From NCBI GenBank assembly GCA_003229995.1, contig QIGJ01000284.1, forward strand, positions 1-9,778: a DNA stretch of 9,778 nucleotides, given 5' to 3'. Source of the stretch: Gammaproteobacteria bacterium. GTDB taxonomy: Bacteria; Pseudomonadota; Gammaproteobacteria; SZUA-152. The notes under the pieces are model-generated. The model was not told the DNA's origin. It saw nothing but the letters and a program-made list of their open reading frames with translations, and did no database searches. Both the position numbers and the translations under genes were made by a program. Shown here one piece after another: positions 7,353 to 9,778 of this stretch; the first letter of the stretch is position 1, and each line of letters begins with the position of its first letter.

Positions 7353-7393
7353 ACTGAAATCAGGATCACAGCAATACACAAAGAGACACACAG

Positions 7394-9712
7394 ATGAGTA
7401 TTTCAGCCAAAAAAAATGCCTCAAGTATGCACTACCCTATCTACCTGCTAATAGCGATCTTATTCAGTATAAAAACTGTGTTCGCTGCTGACATTATCGT
7501 TTTTATCAAAGAAAAAGGCAGTGGTATACCCATTGAAGGAGCAACGGTTGTTATTAATGAAGGTGCCTTTTATGACGAAACAGGAAAAACCGGAGAGATC
7601 AGATTTTCTGATATTGCATCTCCCAACAAAATTAAAGTATTGGCAGCAGGATTTGAAACATTGGTGATACAGGTTCCGCAAAACCGGACAAAGGTCACTC
7701 TTTATCTGGAACCCTTTGTTATTGAAAGTGAAGGTCTGAAGGTAACCGCAAAACGACTGGAAGAAAAAACATCAAAGCTGACACTTTCCAGTGCGGAATT
7801 GATCAAAGCGGCAGGCAGCGGCGGTGATCCTCTCAAAGCCATCACCACATTGCCAGGCATCGTTGCTGTCAGCGAAGGTTCCGCAGAAGTCTACATGCGC
7901 GGCAGTAACGGCAATGACAATATCACCTGGGTTAATAATGTACCGGTGGGTTACCTTTACCATTTCGGCGGACTTCAATCGACCATCAACCCTGCATTAA
8001 TCGAAGATATCAATGTCTTTTTGGGAGGTTTTCCCGTCCAATACGGCGATGCCTTGGGGGGTGTGGTCGATGCCAAATTACGCCCCCCAAAAAATGACCG
8101 TATGCATTATAAGTTTGATATTTCCACCATCACCAGTTCATTTTTGGTAGAAGGCCCGGCGGGAGAAACCGGGGATGACAGTTTTTTTATAGCGGGTCGT
8201 CGCAGCTATCTCGATCTGATTTTATCCCCCAGTGCGGCCACTGATTTTTTTGCCGATGATGATGATGAAGATGATCCTGATCGCATATTATTAGTACCAC
8301 GGTTTTATGATTTTCAGGCGCTCTATCGTCGCCAGCTTGATAACGGCTACCTCGACGGCTATGTGTTTTCAGCAAGTGATGAATTAAAGATGGAACTACG
8401 CAGCTCAGCCAGGTCCGACCCCCAGCTCGCCGGTGAGTTGAGTCAAAAAATAGCCTATCAAACCACCGGCCTTACCTGGCAGCAACGCTGGAACAGCCAA
8501 TGGGACAGCTTGGCAACACTGGCCTACATCCATGAAAAACGGTCAACTCGCATAGGTCGCGATGAGCAGGGAGAACCCTTTTTTGCCCGCACTGAAGAGA
8601 ACCAAATTTATCTGCAACCGGAATTACGCTGGCAGATACAGGAAAAATCACAGCTCAGTTTTGGCTTGTCCAGCACTTACACCACCATTCCAGTAGATGT
8701 CTATGCCCCCCGGCGCTGTACAGAAAATGATTTTAATTGTGACTTTACCTCACAGAAAAAATATCGCCTTAATAAAACACTCAACGGCAGTGAGATATCC
8801 CCCTACATCAAATATCGCCAACAATGGACAGACCGGTTAACGACCCGGCTTGGCCTGCGCCATACCAATATTGAAGTCACCGGAGGATTTCACGCTCACC
8901 AACTCTCGCCGCGCGCAACACTGGAATATCAATTGACACCCGATACTCTGCTAATGGCCACCTGGGGTCAATACATCCAGATGCCACAAGGCGTAGAAGT
9001 TGTTGAATCGTTTGGGAACCCGGCCTTGCTGATGACCGAAGCAGAGCATCGCATTCTCGGCATTGAACATCAGATTACCCCGCTCTACAGCGTCAAGGCC
9101 GAGGTCTACCACAAACCGATGAAAAACCTGATTATTGCCCTTGATGAAAATGACCCGCCTGACAACTACGCCAACCAGGGTACCGGTGAGGCCTATGGTT
9201 TTGACCTGTTTATCAAACGCACTCCCAGCCAGGGAAAAATCGGTTGGCTATCACTCTCCTGGGCCAAATCACGTCGCACCAATGACATTACTGGTATCAC
9301 ACGCGACTTTTCGGGTGACCAGCCTCTCACATTCATTGCCGTTTGGGGTCAGCCTTTTGGCGGCAGCTGGAAACGCTGGGACTGGAGCATCAAAGATTCC
9401 GGCCGACCCTATACCGCTGTCATAGATCGTAACCGGGAAATCCCGAATGACCCCACCAGTCGCTGGATTGCCACATACGGCAAACACAACGCCGAACGCC
9501 TGCCCACGTATTACAAGGTAGATCTGCGTATCGGCCGTGAAGTGCTGCTTAGAGAGTCCAGATTAACGTTTTATCTTGATCTGCAAAACGTCACCTTCGC
9601 CAAAAATATTGTTGAGTACGATTACGGTAATGAATACGAAAAAATCGACAACCCCTCCGAAGTTACCGGCATATCATTTTTCCCTTTTTTTGGTGTAGAG
9701 CTGGAGTTTTAA
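7394..9712 (+). CDS. TonB-dependent receptor with carboxypeptidase-regulatory-like N-domain
   Basis: A complete 772-residue outer-membrane receptor. Residues 1-31 are a signal peptide ending in VFA, cleaved before AD. Residues about 33-110 form a beta-sandwich domain of the CarboxypepD_reg type (GIPIEGATVVINEG then TGEIRFSDI and AAGFETLVIQV), common in Bacteroidota SusC-like receptors and less so here. The plug follows at about 115-230 (DPLKAITTLPGI, EVYMRGSNGNDNITWVNNVP, GGFPVQYGDALGGVVDAKLR). The rest is a 22-strand-type barrel rich in alternating aromatics, ending in Phe772 as outer-membrane proteins usually do. No classical TonB box is evident; ESEGLKVTAKR (from about residue 112) is the nearest. 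An acidic run lies at 288-296, and the only two cysteines, Cys442 and Cys449, sit in one probable surface loop. The start is ATG 7394 with a weak AAGAGA upstream; Met12 would also give a signal peptide. An ExbB-like gene follows after 4 bp. The ligand is unknown. Confidence 0.9.
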   Translation: MSISAKKNASSMHYPIYLLIAILFSIKTVFAADIIVFIKEKGSGIPIEGATVVINEGAFYDETGKTGEIRFSDIASPNKIKVLAAGFETLVIQVPQNRTKVTLYLEPFVIESEGLKVTAKRLEEKTSKLTLSSAELIKAAGSGGDPLKAITTLPGIVAVSEGSAEVYMRGSNGNDNITWVNNVPVGYLYHFGGLQSTINPALIEDINVFLGGFPVQYGDALGGVVDAKLRPPKNDRMHYKFDISTITSSFLVEGPAGETGDDSFFIAGRRSYLDLILSPSAATDFFADDDDEDDPDRILLVPRFYDFQALYRRQLDNGYLDGYVFSASDELKMELRSSARSDPQLAGELSQKIAYQTTGLTWQQRWNSQWDSLATLAYIHEKRSTRIGRDEQGEPFFARTEENQIYLQPELRWQIQEKSQLSFGLSSTYTTIPVDVYAPRRCTENDFNCDFTSQKKYRLNKTLNGSEISPYIKYRQQWTDRLTTRLGLRHTNIEVTGGFHAHQLSPRATLEYQLTPDTLLMATWGQYIQMPQGVEVVESFGNPALLMTEAEHRILGIEHQITPLYSVKAEVYHKPMKNLIIALDENDPPDNYANQGTGEAYGFDLFIKRTPSQGKIGWLSLSWAKSRRTNDITGITRDFSGDQPLTFIAVWGQPFGGSWKRWDWSIKDSGRPYTAVIDRNREIPNDPTSRWIATYGKHNAERLPTYYKVDLRIGREVLLRESRLTFYLDLQNVTFAKNIVEYDYGNEYEKIDNPSEVTGISFFPFFGVELEF

Positions 9713-9716
9713 AAAC

Positions 9717-9778
9717 ATGAATATTCAGTATGAATTTTTATCACTGATGAACAGTGGCGGCCCGATTATGTGGGTTAT
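9717..9778 (+). CDS. MotA/TolQ/ExbB proton channel family protein, 5' end
   Basis: Only the first 20 codons are inside the window (MNIQYEFLSLMNSGGPIMWV). The pattern L-x3-GGP-x2-W at the start of the first membrane segment is characteristic of ExbB/TolQ-type proton channel subunits. The gene starts 4 bp after the receptor stop, with GGAG at 9703-9706 inside the receptor's last codons, so it is cotranscribed and probably coupled. It would supply the proton-driven motor for TonB. Exbd and tonB genes are expected next, but cannot be seen. Whether it is a short ExbB or a longer TtpC-like form cannot be told. Confidence 0.7.
   Translation, partial: MNIQYEFLSLMNSGGPIMWV

Overview
The window looks like a chromosomal segment of a gammaproteobacterium of roughly 50% GC; genus and order cannot be fixed from the sequence. 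The core gene order (arsC/yfgD-like, wrbA, hda, AI-2E permease, DUF2066 protein, purM) is, from memory, the neighbourhood seen around hda and purM in pseudomonads and relatives.

Layout. Positions 1-266 (minus strand): 5' end of a small lipoprotein gene of DUF4398 type. Positions 285-447: a palindromic, MITE-like element (A1). Positions 602-1556 (plus): an arsC-like reductase gene translationally coupled to wrbA, which carries a one-base frameshift. Positions 1619-1812: a composite of half of a second palindromic element (B') and a full third palindrome (C), between the convergent wrbA and hda genes. Positions 1837-5732 (minus): a DUF2066 envelope protein, a CDP-alcohol phosphatidyltransferase, then a 397-bp gap holding a second copy of element A (A2) and an intact 163-bp palindrome B, then an AI-2E/PerM-type permease and hda. 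Positions 5912-6964 (plus): purM, divergent from the DUF2066 gene. No purN follows; instead there is a non-coding scar and a remnant of a sensor histidine kinase (about 7143-7352). Positions 7394-9778 (plus): a TonB-dependent receptor with an N-terminal carboxypeptidase-regulatory-like domain, followed 4 bp later by the start of an ExbB/TolQ-type proton channel gene.

The housekeeping genes are ordinary: Hda resets DnaA after replication initiation, PurM makes the imidazole ring in purine synthesis, and the phosphatidyltransferase acts in phospholipid synthesis. The receptor and ExbB pair suggests a dedicated energised outer-membrane uptake or signalling system that continues past the right edge.

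The least ordinary content is intergenic: at least three kinds of long imperfect palindrome of about 150-165 bp. The two A copies are about 80% identical, one has an apparent 5-bp target duplication, and both lie in the same orientation directly upstream of a gene start. B and C share an almost identical apical hairpin sequence, and a half copy of B is fused to C. I see no CRISPR array, tRNA, rRNA, integrase or complete transposase.
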